From the NCBI GenBank assembly GCA_017445525.1, contig JAFSTZ010000274.1:1-6218 (forward strand): a DNA stretch of 6,218 nucleotides. Direction: 5' to 3'. Position 1 is the stretch's first letter. Every line of letters begins with the position of its first letter. Below are positions 1 through 5,780 of this stretch, one piece after another. The DNA comes from Eubacterium sp. GTDB taxonomy: Bacteria > Bacillota > Clostridia > Lachnospirales > Lachnospiraceae. Both the position numbers and the translations under genes were made by a program. Under the pieces are notes generated by a model, which was not told the DNA's origin, did no database searches, and saw only the letters and a program-made list of their open reading frames with translations.

Positions 1-54
1 GCGACATCGGCGACGATGACGTTGGAAGCGATCCGTGACTTCCTCAAGGAGTAG
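1..54 (+). CDS. dhaL: C-terminal end of probable DhaL (dihydroxyacetone kinase ADP-binding subunit), partial
   Basis: Only the last 17 codons and the TAG stop lie in the window; they read ATSATMTLEAIRDFLKE. The opening ATS followed by a hydrophobic helix fits the DPGATS-helix end typical of DhaL, the subunit that holds ADP and relays phosphate from DhaM to dihydroxyacetone on DhaK. The fragment is too short to identify on its own. The call rests mainly on its place, 61 bases before dhaM and in the same direction, in a locus that also has dhaK. The start and the nucleotide-binding residues are outside the window. Confidence 0.65.
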   Translation, partial: ATSATMTLEAIRDFLKE

Positions 55-115
55 AGTGGATACAAGGGATTGAGATAGCCTTTTGGGCAGAAGCAATCCG
101 GGGGGGTATAGGAAA

Positions 116-508
116 ATGGTAGGAATTGTAATTGTTTCACATAGTTCGAAGATTGCCGAGGGGGTGAAGGATCTGGCGTTACAGGTATCGACGTCGTCCG
201 TTAAGATTATCGCCGCCGGCGGAATGTCGGATGGTGAGATCGGTACGGATGCCGTGCGGATATCTGATGCGATACGTGAGGCTGACAACGGAGACGGAGT
301 TGTGGTTCTCGCCGATATCGGTAGCAGTATTATGAGTACGGAGACCGCCTTTGAGTTTCTGGAGGGTGAAGCCATCGATGTCAGGTTGGCGGATGCGCCA
401 ATTGTGGAGGGCTCGATTGCAGCTGCCGTTGAGGTTACGTGTGGTGGCAGTATAGATGATGTTGTCCGTACTGCCGAGCAGGCGCGGACAGAGAAAAAAC
501 TGAGTTGA
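116..508 (+). CDS. dhaM: DhaM, PTS-dependent dihydroxyacetone kinase phosphotransferase subunit (EIIA-like, single domain)
   Basis: This is the cytoplasmic phosphocarrier that takes phosphate from HPr and passes it to the ADP bound on DhaL. The 130-residue product starts MVGIVIVSHSSKIAEG, so the phosphorylated histidine of the family is H9. GMSDGEIGTDA (about 37-46), the ADIGS strand (66-70) with STETAFEFL after it, and APIVEGSIAAAVE (94-106) are all family signatures. There are no HPr or enzyme-I-like domains, unlike the long E. coli DhaM but like the short form of Gram-positive bacteria. The frame is open upstream to a TTG at 83, but the ATG at 116 is chosen because it puts the histidine at position 9 and starts the first beta strand at once; a G-rich stretch (100-106) and AGGA-like bases lie upstream. 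The stop is 13 bases before the preferred dhaK start, so the two are co-transcribed. Confidence 0.93.
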   Translation: MVGIVIVSHSSKIAEGVKDLALQVSTSSVKIIAAGGMSDGEIGTDAVRISDAIREADNGDGVVVLADIGSSIMSTETAFEFLEGEAIDVRLADAPIVEGSIAAAVEVTCGGSIDDVVRTAEQARTEKKLS

Positions 509-510
509 AT

Positions 511-515
511 GGAGG
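511..515 (+). promoter_or_regulatory. Ribosome binding site that decides the dhaK start
   Basis: GGAGG lies 3 bases before a first ATG at 519 and 6 bases before a second at 522. The 6-base gap is workable and 3 bases is too short, so the second ATG is the likely start. This also gives an N-terminus, MKKLINDVDN, with the same numbering as E. coli DhaK. Confidence 0.7.
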
Positions 516-521
516 AAAATG

Positions 522-1523
522 ATGAAAAAATTGATTAATGATGTAGACAATATCGTAGATGAGATGCTTGAGGGCATGGTTTGTGCTTACCCCGGACATA
601 TCAGGCGGCTGGAGGGCTTGGATGTTATCGTGAGAGCAGATGAGTCGGGCGAAAAGGTTGCTCTGGTCACGGGCGGTGGCAGCGGTCATGAGCCGGCTCA
701 CGGCGGATATGTTGGAAAGGGAATGCTTGACGGTGCAGTTGCCGGAGCGATATTTACTTCGCCGACACCGGACCAGGTCTACGAGGCAATCAAGGCGACC
801 GACAGCGGAAAGGGTGTGCTGCTCATCGTCAAGAATTACTCAGGTGATATCATGAACTTTGAAATGGCTTCGGATATGGCCATGGATGAAGGAATTCAGG
901 TAGAGCAAGTTGTCGTTGATGATGATGTCGCCGTGGAGAACAGCACCTGGACTATCGGAAGACGTGGCGTAGCAGGGACGATACTTGTTCATAAGATCAC
1001 CGGCGCCTGTGCAGAGGCAGGGAACGACCTTTCTGAGGTAAAGCGCGTTGCAGAGAAGGTAATCGCGAATGTGAGGACGATGGGAATGGCGTTGAATGCC
1101 TGTACTGTTCCCGCCGCCGGAAAACCGAGTTTTGATCTTGAAGAGGAAGAGGTTGAGATCGGAATCGGTATCCATGGGGAGCCCGGTGTGAATCGTGAGA
1201 AGATCGAGCCTGCAGACGCTACCGCAGATAAATTACTTGCGAAGATTCTGGATGAGAACATTTTTAATAATGGGGATGAAGTTGTCGTTCTCGTAAACGG
1301 ACTCGGTGGAACACCGCTGATGGAACTTTTTATTGCTAATCGTCATATCAATAAGGTTCTGGGAGATAAAGGAATCAAAATCTACAAGAGTATGGTCGGC
1401 AACTATATGACCTCGCTGGATATGGCAGGCTTCTCGATTACATTGCTGAAACTTGATGATGAGCTGAAGGGTTTCCTTGATGCGCCTTGTGATACACCGG
1501 CGCTTGTGGTGCCGGCACGGTAA
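522..1523 (+). CDS. dhaK: DhaK, dihydroxyacetone-binding subunit of PTS-dependent dihydroxyacetone kinase
   Basis: DhaK binds dihydroxyacetone covalently as a hemiaminal on a histidine, and DhaL-ADP relays phosphate onto it to give dihydroxyacetone phosphate. Numbered from the ATG at 522 (333 residues), the substrate histidine is H218 in GIGIHGEPG, and the other active-site residues are H56 in TGGGSGHEPAH and D109 in NYSGD, the same numbers as in E. coli. Other family blocks are FTSPTPDQV, VVVDDDVAVE, GRRGVAGT, ACTVPAAGKPSF, LVNGLGGTPL and a C-terminal TSLDMAGFSITLLKLDDE. It is slightly shorter than E. coli DhaK (about 356) because a loop before the LVNGLGGTPL strand is reduced. The covalent histidine is present, so this is a working kinase subunit rather than a DhaQ-type regulator. 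It sits last in the visible order L-M-K, although K-L-M is commoner. No clear terminator follows. Confidence 0.96.
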   Translation: MKKLINDVDNIVDEMLEGMVCAYPGHIRRLEGLDVIVRADESGEKVALVTGGGSGHEPAHGGYVGKGMLDGAVAGAIFTSPTPDQVYEAIKATDSGKGVLLIVKNYSGDIMNFEMASDMAMDEGIQVEQVVVDDDVAVENSTWTIGRRGVAGTILVHKITGACAEAGNDLSEVKRVAEKVIANVRTMGMALNACTVPAAGKPSFDLEEEEVEIGIGIHGEPGVNREKIEPADATADKLLAKILDENIFNNGDEVVVLVNGLGGTPLMELFIANRHINKVLGDKGIKIYKSMVGNYMTSLDMAGFSITLLKLDDELKGFLDAPCDTPALVVPAR

Positions 1524-1545
1524 ATAGTAACTAATTCAAAAAATC

Positions 1546-1574
1546 TTGACAAAAATCGTATTATGCGGTAACAT
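1546..1574 (+). promoter_or_regulatory. Sigma-A-type promoter of the phosphatase gene
   Basis: A perfect -35 TTGACA (1546-1551) is followed after exactly 17 bases by TAACAT (1569-1574), which matches four of six -10 positions. Transcription would start near 1581, leaving a leader of about 23 bases with AGGAG at 1591-1595. The phosphatase is therefore probably its own transcription unit and not the tail of the dha operon. Confidence 0.75.
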
Positions 1575-1603
1575 TTTGGAATAGAAATCGAGGAGAATAA
1601 AAC

Positions 1604-3184
1604 ATGAACACAAAAAGACACATAGCGGCATTTTTAGCAGTGCTTTTGGCGGTATGTATGATGATCCCCACTGTGCCGGCACAGATGGCAACAGTGCGGC
1701 TTGGCAAGTCAAAGCTGACACTGAAGGTGGGCGATACTTACACGCTCAAGCTTTCGGGAGTTGCAAAGAAAAACAGGTCGAGGATCATATGGAGTTCGGC
1801 TGATAAGAGGATCGTTGCCGTAAAAGCCGCCTCGTCAAATATCTCTGCAAAGCTTACGGCGAAGAAGGTCGGCAAGACAACGATAAAGGCTAAGTTTGCC
1901 GGTAAAAGTTATGCGTGCAAGGTGGCAGTCAAAGAAGCAACAGGTGAGTCTGAGCAGATTCCCGGGTCACTAAGTCATGATGGATACAAACTTAAACAGG
2001 TCATAGTGCTCAGCAGGCACAATATCAGATCGCCCCTTAGCAGCTTGGGCTCATCTCTTGCGGGAATAACTCCGTATCAGTGGTTTCCATGGTCATCGGA
2101 TCCAAGTGAGCTTTCATTAAGAGGCGGAGTACTTGAAACCGAGAACGGACAGTATTTCCGTCAATGGATGGAGAGTGAGGGGCTGATCCCGAAGAACTAT
2201 CATCCGAGCGATGAGGAGGTTGCAGTATATGCAAATTCCAAACAAAGAACGATAGCTACAGCACAGTATTTTGTTGCGGGGCTTCTCCCTACGGCAAACA
2301 AAAGGATCGAGTACAAGGTCGATTTCGATACGATGGATCCGGTCTTTACTCCTCAGTTTACATACATGACCGAAGAGTACAAAAATGCCTGCCTGGCACA
2401 GATCCACGAGAGATTTGATTCTGCCGTGGCAGGGCTTAAAGATAACTATAAGCTTGTCAGCGACGTGATCGCACTTAAGGATTCTCCGGCATACAAGGAT
2501 GGAACAGTTACGGATTTTGTGACGGACGACACGGAGTATATACTTGAAAATAACCAAGAACCGGCAGTGAAAGGCTCACTAAAGACTGCCTGCTCGGCAA
2601 GTGATGCGCTTGTGCTCCAGTATTATGAGGAGCATGATAAAAAGAAAGCAGCGTTTGGGAGGGATCTTACATTTGATCAGTGGCGTGAGATTGCCGGGAT
2701 AAAAGATGTATATGTCGATGTGCTTTATACTGCCCCGCTTGTAGCCGTCAATCTCGCAAATCCTCTCTTAAAGGAGATTAGAAATGAGATTGATAAACCG
2801 GGTCGCAAGTTTACATTTTTATGCGGACACGATTCAAATCTGAGCAGTGTCCTTGCGGCGCTTGAAGCAGATGAATATACACTTCCGTGTGCCATCGAGA
2901 CGAGAACTCCGATTGGAAGCAAGCTGGTTTTTTCTAGATTTGAGGATGCCGCAGGCAAGGAGGCATGGTCGCTGGATCTGGTCTACCAGACTACGGAGCA
3001 GCTTAGGAATACTCCGATCCTTACACTCGCTGATCATCCTGCGATATACCAGATCCCGCTTTCGGGACTTACGCGCAACTCATCCGGGCTCTACGAGGGC
3101 GATATGCTGAAGGGGCGTATTGATAAAGCCATAGCTGAGTTTGACAGGATAAAGCAGCTATATCCGGAGACTAAGGCTGCGTGA
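1604..3184 (+). CDS. Secreted histidine acid phosphatase, glucose-1-phosphatase (Agp) type, with N-terminal BIG2 domain
   Basis: This is a predicted extracellular phosphomonoesterase of the histidine acid phosphatase family, whose Agp members release phosphate from glucose-1-phosphate and from phytate. The 526-residue product has a signal peptide (basic MNTKRH, hydrophobic 8-22, likely cut VPA|Q after 26), then a bacterial Ig-like BIG2 domain (about 29-110: KLTLKVGDTYTLKL, IIWSSADKRIVAV, LTAKKVGKTTIKA, YACKVAVK). The catalytic domain covers about 124-515. SRHNIRSP (137-144) carries the nucleophile H139 with R138 and R142, R215 is the further conserved arginine in YANSKQRTIATAQ, and GHDSNL (408-413) carries H409 and the proton donor D410. 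Asparagine after RH, where most of the family has glycine, plus RTPIGSKLVF and YQTTEQLRN, point to Agp rather than AppA phytase. There is no wall anchor, so it is probably released or held by the BIG2 domain. AGGAG lies 8 bases before the start. Substrate is inferred. Confidence 0.92.
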   Translation: MNTKRHIAAFLAVLLAVCMMIPTVPAQMATVRLGKSKLTLKVGDTYTLKLSGVAKKNRSRIIWSSADKRIVAVKAASSNISAKLTAKKVGKTTIKAKFAGKSYACKVAVKEATGESEQIPGSLSHDGYKLKQVIVLSRHNIRSPLSSLGSSLAGITPYQWFPWSSDPSELSLRGGVLETENGQYFRQWMESEGLIPKNYHPSDEEVAVYANSKQRTIATAQYFVAGLLPTANKRIEYKVDFDTMDPVFTPQFTYMTEEYKNACLAQIHERFDSAVAGLKDNYKLVSDVIALKDSPAYKDGTVTDFVTDDTEYILENNQEPAVKGSLKTACSASDALVLQYYEEHDKKKAAFGRDLTFDQWREIAGIKDVYVDVLYTAPLVAVNLANPLLKEIRNEIDKPGRKFTFLCGHDSNLSSVLAALEADEYTLPCAIETRTPIGSKLVFSRFEDAAGKEAWSLDLVYQTTEQLRNTPILTLADHPAIYQIPLSGLTRNSSGLYEGDMLKGRIDKAIAEFDRIKQLYPETKAA

Positions 3185-3195
3185 TGGAAAACATC

Positions 3196-3306
3196 TTAAA
3201 CATAGTAGTTTTCCTTAACAAATTCATCAAATAAAGGAAGTTGACGTAATCTGTCTACATATTCTGCAGGCTCTATACCAAAAACAACTGAATATGGGTT
3301 TTTCAT
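3196..3306 (-). CDS. 36-codon reading frame with strong ribosome binding site; small protein or 5' stump of a truncated gene
   Basis: The frame reads MKNPYSVVFGIEPAEYVDR, then an acidic-aromatic tail ending NYYV and TAA. AGGAGGG (3315-3321, minus strand) is 8 bases before the ATG, and a TTGACA and TATAAA pair lies further upstream, so it is equipped to be translated. I do not recognise it as a known small protein. The start NP(Y/F)S-x-x-FG-x-x-P-x-x-Y(V/I)-x-R resembles, from memory, the first residues of a family of P-loop ATPases common in Lachnospiraceae, with the body missing. The frame ends 12 bases from the phosphatase stop codon, as expected if a deletion removed the rest. Either a truncated gene or a genuine microprotein fits. 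Confidence 0.45.
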   Translation of the reverse strand: MKNPYSVVFGIEPAEYVDRLRQLPLFDEFVKENYYV

Positions 3307-3314
3307 GGTCTTTG

Positions 3315-3353
3315 CCCTCCTGTTCTTTTATAGCTGTTTATCGTTTTTGTCAA
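3315..3353 (-). promoter_or_regulatory. Possible promoter and ribosome binding site for the minus-strand 36-codon frame
   Basis: Reading the minus strand, TTGACA (3353 to 3348) is followed after 15 bases by TATAAA (3332 to 3327), with AGGAGGG at 3321 to 3315. The spacer is two bases short of ideal, so promoter strength is uncertain, but the ribosome binding site is excellent. The promoter begins just past the stop codon of the LuxR fragment. Confidence 0.4.
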
Positions 3354-3515
3354 TACTTTATTTACAGCCTGTACGCCCTGTTCACCTCGTTTCGATCCTT
3401 CATCCCTGTCTTTTTCAACACATTCGAAATGTGAAAGCGCACTGTGTTCTCGGAAAGCTGTAGTATCTCGGCGATCTCGCCGTTTGAACGGCCTTCCGAT
3501 AAAAACATCGCTGCG

Positions 3516-3535
3516 TTTTGTAACCCTTTTGTAAC
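3516..3535 (+). repeat. Two 9-bp direct repeats with 11-bp period, possible response-regulator box
   Basis: TTTTGTAAC occurs at 3516-3524 and again, after CC, at 3527-3535. Perfect copies one helical turn apart are the layout bound by OmpR/PhoB-type response regulators. A possible -10, TATGAT, lies at 3547-3552, and with a 17-base spacer the -35 region (3524-3529) would fall inside the repeat, as in PhoB-type activated promoters. The sequence also lies within the decayed LuxR frame. The regulator and the role are inferred. Confidence 0.4.
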
Positions 3536-3546
3536 ACACAGGGTGG

Positions 3547-3552
3547 TATGAT
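3547..3552 (+). promoter_or_regulatory. Candidate -10 element (TATGAT) downstream of the direct repeat
   Basis: TATGAT matches five of six consensus positions. There is no good -35 at the right distance; the direct repeat occupies that place, which would suit an activator-dependent promoter for the gene starting at 3682. The leader would be about 120 bases. Confidence 0.3.
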
Positions 3553-3631
3553 GTGTTCATGAATGATATATGCCGCCCTTCTGCGGGTAAGTATGGCATA
3601 CTGATGAAGATAAGCAAGTAGTACCGATGAA

Positions 3632-3640
3632 TGGGATAAT
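3632..3640 (+). promoter_or_regulatory. Candidate extended -10 promoter for the acidic surface protein gene
   Basis: TGGGATAAT combines the TG of an extended -10 (3632-3633) with GATAAT (3635-3640), five of six matches. The -35 position (3612-3617) is poor, which extended -10 promoters tolerate. It would start transcription about 35 bases before the ATG. It competes with the TATGAT candidate upstream. Confidence 0.3.
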
Positions 3641-3681
3641 GTTGGATAAACAATTGCAGATAAGAGTTGGAGGGATGAGCG

Positions 3682-5724
3682 ATGAAGCAGAGAGTAAAGA
3701 GTATAACAAGACGTGTGCTGGCAGTTATCACGGCTGCGGCGATGTGTTCTCCGTTTTTTTCGGCGGCGGTGCCGTATGCCCGCGCAGAGGCGGGAGTCTA
3801 TATAACAGGCATCACACTCCAGAAGGGTGATCTGGTCGTCGAGTCACTCGAGGAGTCAGACTACAGCATGATAGGACAGCCCCTGAATCCTGTCGGGACC
3901 ACCGGACTTTATATGGGATATCAGACAGGCGGTGAGAGCGGTGCGATCCGTGACCTCATAGTCTCTGCGGATGGCGGCGGCTCTATCGAGGTAGAGGGAG
4001 TGGGATATCAGAAGATCAGTGACATTAGCCTGAACGAGGGGACCGAAGGGACAGCGCTCTATCTGTACGCAAGCTTCGACGAGCAGGCAGGCGAGCCTCT
4101 CAGAGGTCTGAGCTTCCAGGTAAAACGATCACAGGGCACATATAGTGACGATTCATATGTGCTCGCCTCCGATGGTTCCGAGGTGGTGATCACGGATGAC
4201 GGAAAGCTCGCCGACTTTGATGAGGGCATAAGTGATTCGGAGATATATCTGCGTATGTATAAGGGTGATCTCTATCGTCCCTATGTTGATAACGTCGTAG
4301 TGGCGTCAGCGGAAACAGAGGAAGCAGCCATAGCTGAGCTTGCTGCCAAGAGATGTACGTATTATGTGAATTATGATATAGGTGGTGAGGAGTCAGTCTT
4401 CGTAGGATATACAAGAACAAAGGATGAGGAGGATGCTCTGAGATCCTTGGTAGCTATCGGCGGAGATGCCGCAGAACTGACGGGAAGCCCGGACGAAGAC
4501 GGTGATATTTTTATCAAGGATGTTCCATACACTAGGGTCGAGGGAGGAAAGGTAGAGTCCGATAAAGACTATACCTTCTATATGACAAAGGATAAAAATG
4601 CCGGTGATCCGGTGATAGATCTGGTAGCCTGCGGATATGATCCGAAGGAGCTGGAGGCAGAGGAGACTGAGGAGCCTGCTGAGACAGAGGAGCCATCGGA
4701 GGAGGAGACCACAGGGGCAGAAGAGCCCGCAGAGTCGGGAAAGTCCGGTGAAGCTGCCTCGTCGGAGGGAGATACCGGAGCATCACAGGATATGGAAGGA
4801 GACACCGGAGCAGCTCAGGACGCAGAGGGTGATCAGGGAACGACAGATACGGGTACACAGGATGAGACCGCGGGAGAGGGCTCTGACAGTGTGGATAGCG
4901 ACTCATCATCCGCACAGGGAGAAGCAGAGACAGTCTCCGAGAGACCGGTCAGTATAAATGCTCTCGGAACGCTGTGCGTCGTTGGTCTTGATCCGGGGAC
5001 CATAGAAAAGGTAGCGGAGCTGGATGTACCGGCAGCAGAGAGCGATGATACCGGGGCAGAGGAAGCCCCTGCAGCTGATACAGGCAGTGAGACCACTGAT
5101 GCGGCACCGGCTGCGGAGGCGGCGGATGATACGGGCGCAGCAGAGGCAGACAGCGGAGAAGGTGACAGTGTATCGGACGGAACAGATGACTCATCTGCGG
5201 AGGACGCTCAGCCGGAGGACGCGGGTGAGGATGAGACCGGGGATGAGGACGGGTCAGGCGAAGAGGCAGCCGTACTTGCGGATGCCGTCAGGATCTACTC
5301 CGAAGTGACGATGAAAGACTGGATATCCGGATACTTTATAAGGGGCGGCGGACAGACCGCATCCAAGTATCTTTATGAGGAAAGCGGGTACACATCAGCC
5401 TCAGAGAGCGAGGATAAGCTCTGGATATCAAATATATACTGCAGCAGCAAAAAAGGAAAGCAGTTTGTCAACTACATAGGATATGTCAGTGCGCCGGGTC
5501 TTGGTGAGGGCAGTCCGTTCACAGAAGCAGTTTTATATGACACGGCAGAGGATGAAGCGACGGACGGTGAAGCCGCAGCGGATGAGGTGAAAGAGGAAGA
5601 GGCTGACAGCACGGCAAGCGTATTTGACTCCCGGATAACCGGATTTGCCATAGTCACCATGGTGTGTATCGCACTCTGTGTAGTTATAGGGAGTCTCGCA
5701 TATAAGATACGTAAAAGGAAATAG
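3682..5724 (+). CDS. Acidic membrane-anchored surface protein with MABP-like repeat modules
   Basis: I do not recognise a named gene. The 680-residue product has a signal peptide (basic start, hydrophobic 12-30, likely cut ARA|E after 35), an extracellular region, one C-terminal membrane helix (about 652-674) and a basic tail KIRKRK, so it is exported and anchored with its N-terminus outside. There is no LPxTG motif. Two folded regions (about 39-148 and 187-317) each contain paired strand motifs: GLYMGYQT with AIRDL (75-92), LNEGTEG with LYLY and AGEPLRGL (117-143), VFVGYTRT with ALRSL (239-256), and TFYMTKD with AGDPVIDL (298-314). This resembles the MABP beta-prism, a fold linked to membrane association in other proteins. 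Long acidic E/D/A/G/S/T linkers (about 322-420 and 450-531) follow, then a third small folded region (about 532-620). GGAGGG is 7 bases before the ATG. Function unknown; surface stalk or binding protein is inferred. Confidence 0.85.
   Translation: MKQRVKSITRRVLAVITAAAMCSPFFSAAVPYARAEAGVYITGITLQKGDLVVESLEESDYSMIGQPLNPVGTTGLYMGYQTGGESGAIRDLIVSADGGGSIEVEGVGYQKISDISLNEGTEGTALYLYASFDEQAGEPLRGLSFQVKRSQGTYSDDSYVLASDGSEVVITDDGKLADFDEGISDSEIYLRMYKGDLYRPYVDNVVVASAETEEAAIAELAAKRCTYYVNYDIGGEESVFVGYTRTKDEEDALRSLVAIGGDAAELTGSPDEDGDIFIKDVPYTRVEGGKVESDKDYTFYMTKDKNAGDPVIDLVACGYDPKELEAEETEEPAETEEPSEEETTGAEEPAESGKSGEAASSEGDTGASQDMEGDTGAAQDAEGDQGTTDTGTQDETAGEGSDSVDSDSSSAQGEAETVSERPVSINALGTLCVVGLDPGTIEKVAELDVPAAESDDTGAEEAPAADTGSETTDAAPAAEAADDTGAAEADSGEGDSVSDGTDDSSAEDAQPEDAGEDETGDEDGSGEEAAVLADAVRIYSEVTMKDWISGYFIRGGGQTASKYLYEESGYTSASESEDKLWISNIYCSSKKGKQFVNYIGYVSAPGLGEGSPFTEAVLYDTAEDEATDGEAAADEVKEEEADSTASVFDSRITGFAIVTMVCIALCVVIGSLAYKIRKRK
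4645..4941 (+). other. First acidic low-complexity linker within the surface protein gene
   Basis: Residues about 322-420 are almost entirely E, D, A, G, S, T and P, with PAETEEPSEEE-type runs. They are expected to be disordered and strongly negative. This looks like a spacer that carries the N-terminal domains away from the membrane. A shorter ordered-looking insert (about 421-449, SINALGTLCVVGLDPGTIEK) separates it from the second linker. Confidence 0.8.
4765..4839 (+). repeat. Short tandem 10-residue repeat in the acidic linker
   Basis: The unit EGDTGA-x-Q-D-x occurs at residues 362-371 and 372-381, followed by a partial third unit EGDQG (382-386). The DNA copies are similar but not identical, showing that the linker has grown at least partly by in-frame duplication of 30-base units. 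Confidence 0.7.
5029..5274 (+). other. Second acidic low-complexity linker within the surface protein gene
   Basis: Residues about 450-531 repeat short themes such as DDTGAEEA, DDTGAAEA and EDETGDEDGSGEE. The composition is as in the first linker but with more D and A. It joins the 421-449 insert to the membrane-proximal folded region. Confidence 0.8.
5632..5703 (+). other. Segment encoding the C-terminal membrane anchor
   Basis: Residues 651-674 contain an unbroken hydrophobic helix (FAIVTMVCIALCVVIGSLAY) followed directly by KIRKRK and the stop. The positive-inside rule places the tail in the cytoplasm and the rest outside. Confidence 0.85.
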
Positions 5725-5780
5725 AACCATACGAAACTTATCATGTAACTGATCATATATTATACAAGGAGGGGATCGAT

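Larger units (their letters stand above)
3362..3556 (-). pseudogene. Remnant of a LuxR-type regulator (C-terminal helix-turn-helix only)
   Basis: A minus-strand frame ending at TAA (3364 to 3362) encodes GRSNGEIAEIL, then SENTVRFHISNVLKK and TGMKDRNEVNRAYRL. This is the C-terminal GerE/LuxR helix-turn-helix, with the EIAEIL scaffold helix and the SENTVRFHISN recognition helix intact. The frame is closed upstream by TGA (3559 to 3557), and no sensor, receiver or ATPase half of such a regulator is readable. The usual L-T-x-R-E start of the domain is replaced by VTKGLQN, exactly where a direct repeat lies, so the true homology probably begins near 3515. An in-frame ATG at 3508 would give 48 residues but has no convincing ribosome binding site. 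It is best read as a 3' gene fragment; a frame of 48 to 64 codons could in principle still make an isolated DNA-binding domain. Confidence 0.75.

Noticed and set aside
83..115. TTG-initiated N-terminal extension of DhaM
   Set aside because: It would add 11 residues before the strand that must begin the EIIA fold and shift the phosphorylated histidine from position 9; the ATG at 116 fits the family.
1497..1515. CCGGC/GCCGG inverted repeat at the end of dhaK, considered as a terminator
   Set aside because: It lies inside the coding sequence, the stem is only five pairs, and no T run follows.
1604..1660. Lipoprotein signal (LAVC at residues 15-18) in the phosphatase
   Set aside because: The residue before the cysteine is valine rather than glycine, alanine or serine, and a better signal peptidase I site (VPA|Q) follows.
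3186..3214. GGAAAAC/GTTTTCC inverted repeat just after the phosphatase stop, considered as a terminator
   Set aside because: Seven mostly A-T pairs with a 15-base loop and no following T tract on either strand make a weak hairpin; it also overlaps the end of the 36-codon frame.
3560..3622. 20-codon plus-strand frame (MNDICRPSAGKYG...) as a leader peptide upstream of the surface protein gene
   Set aside because: The nearest GGG-rich sequence is too far from its ATG, and there is no attenuator hairpin or run of regulatory codons.
3303..3731. 142-codon minus-strand frame across the gap
   Set aside because: It is in a different frame from the recognisable LuxR helix-turn-helix and shows no family features; its length comes from the decayed region and the shadow of the next gene.
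4532..5194. Several open minus-strand frames opposite the acidic linker
   Set aside because: They arise from the biased E/D/A/G/S/T codons of the real plus-strand gene; their products are serine-, proline- or arginine-rich low-complexity sequence without their own ribosome binding sites.
5756..5761. TATATT as a -10 element for the last gene
   Set aside because: A transcript from it would begin at or after the ribosome binding site (5767-5772), so it cannot serve this gene; co-transcription with the preceding gene is more likely.
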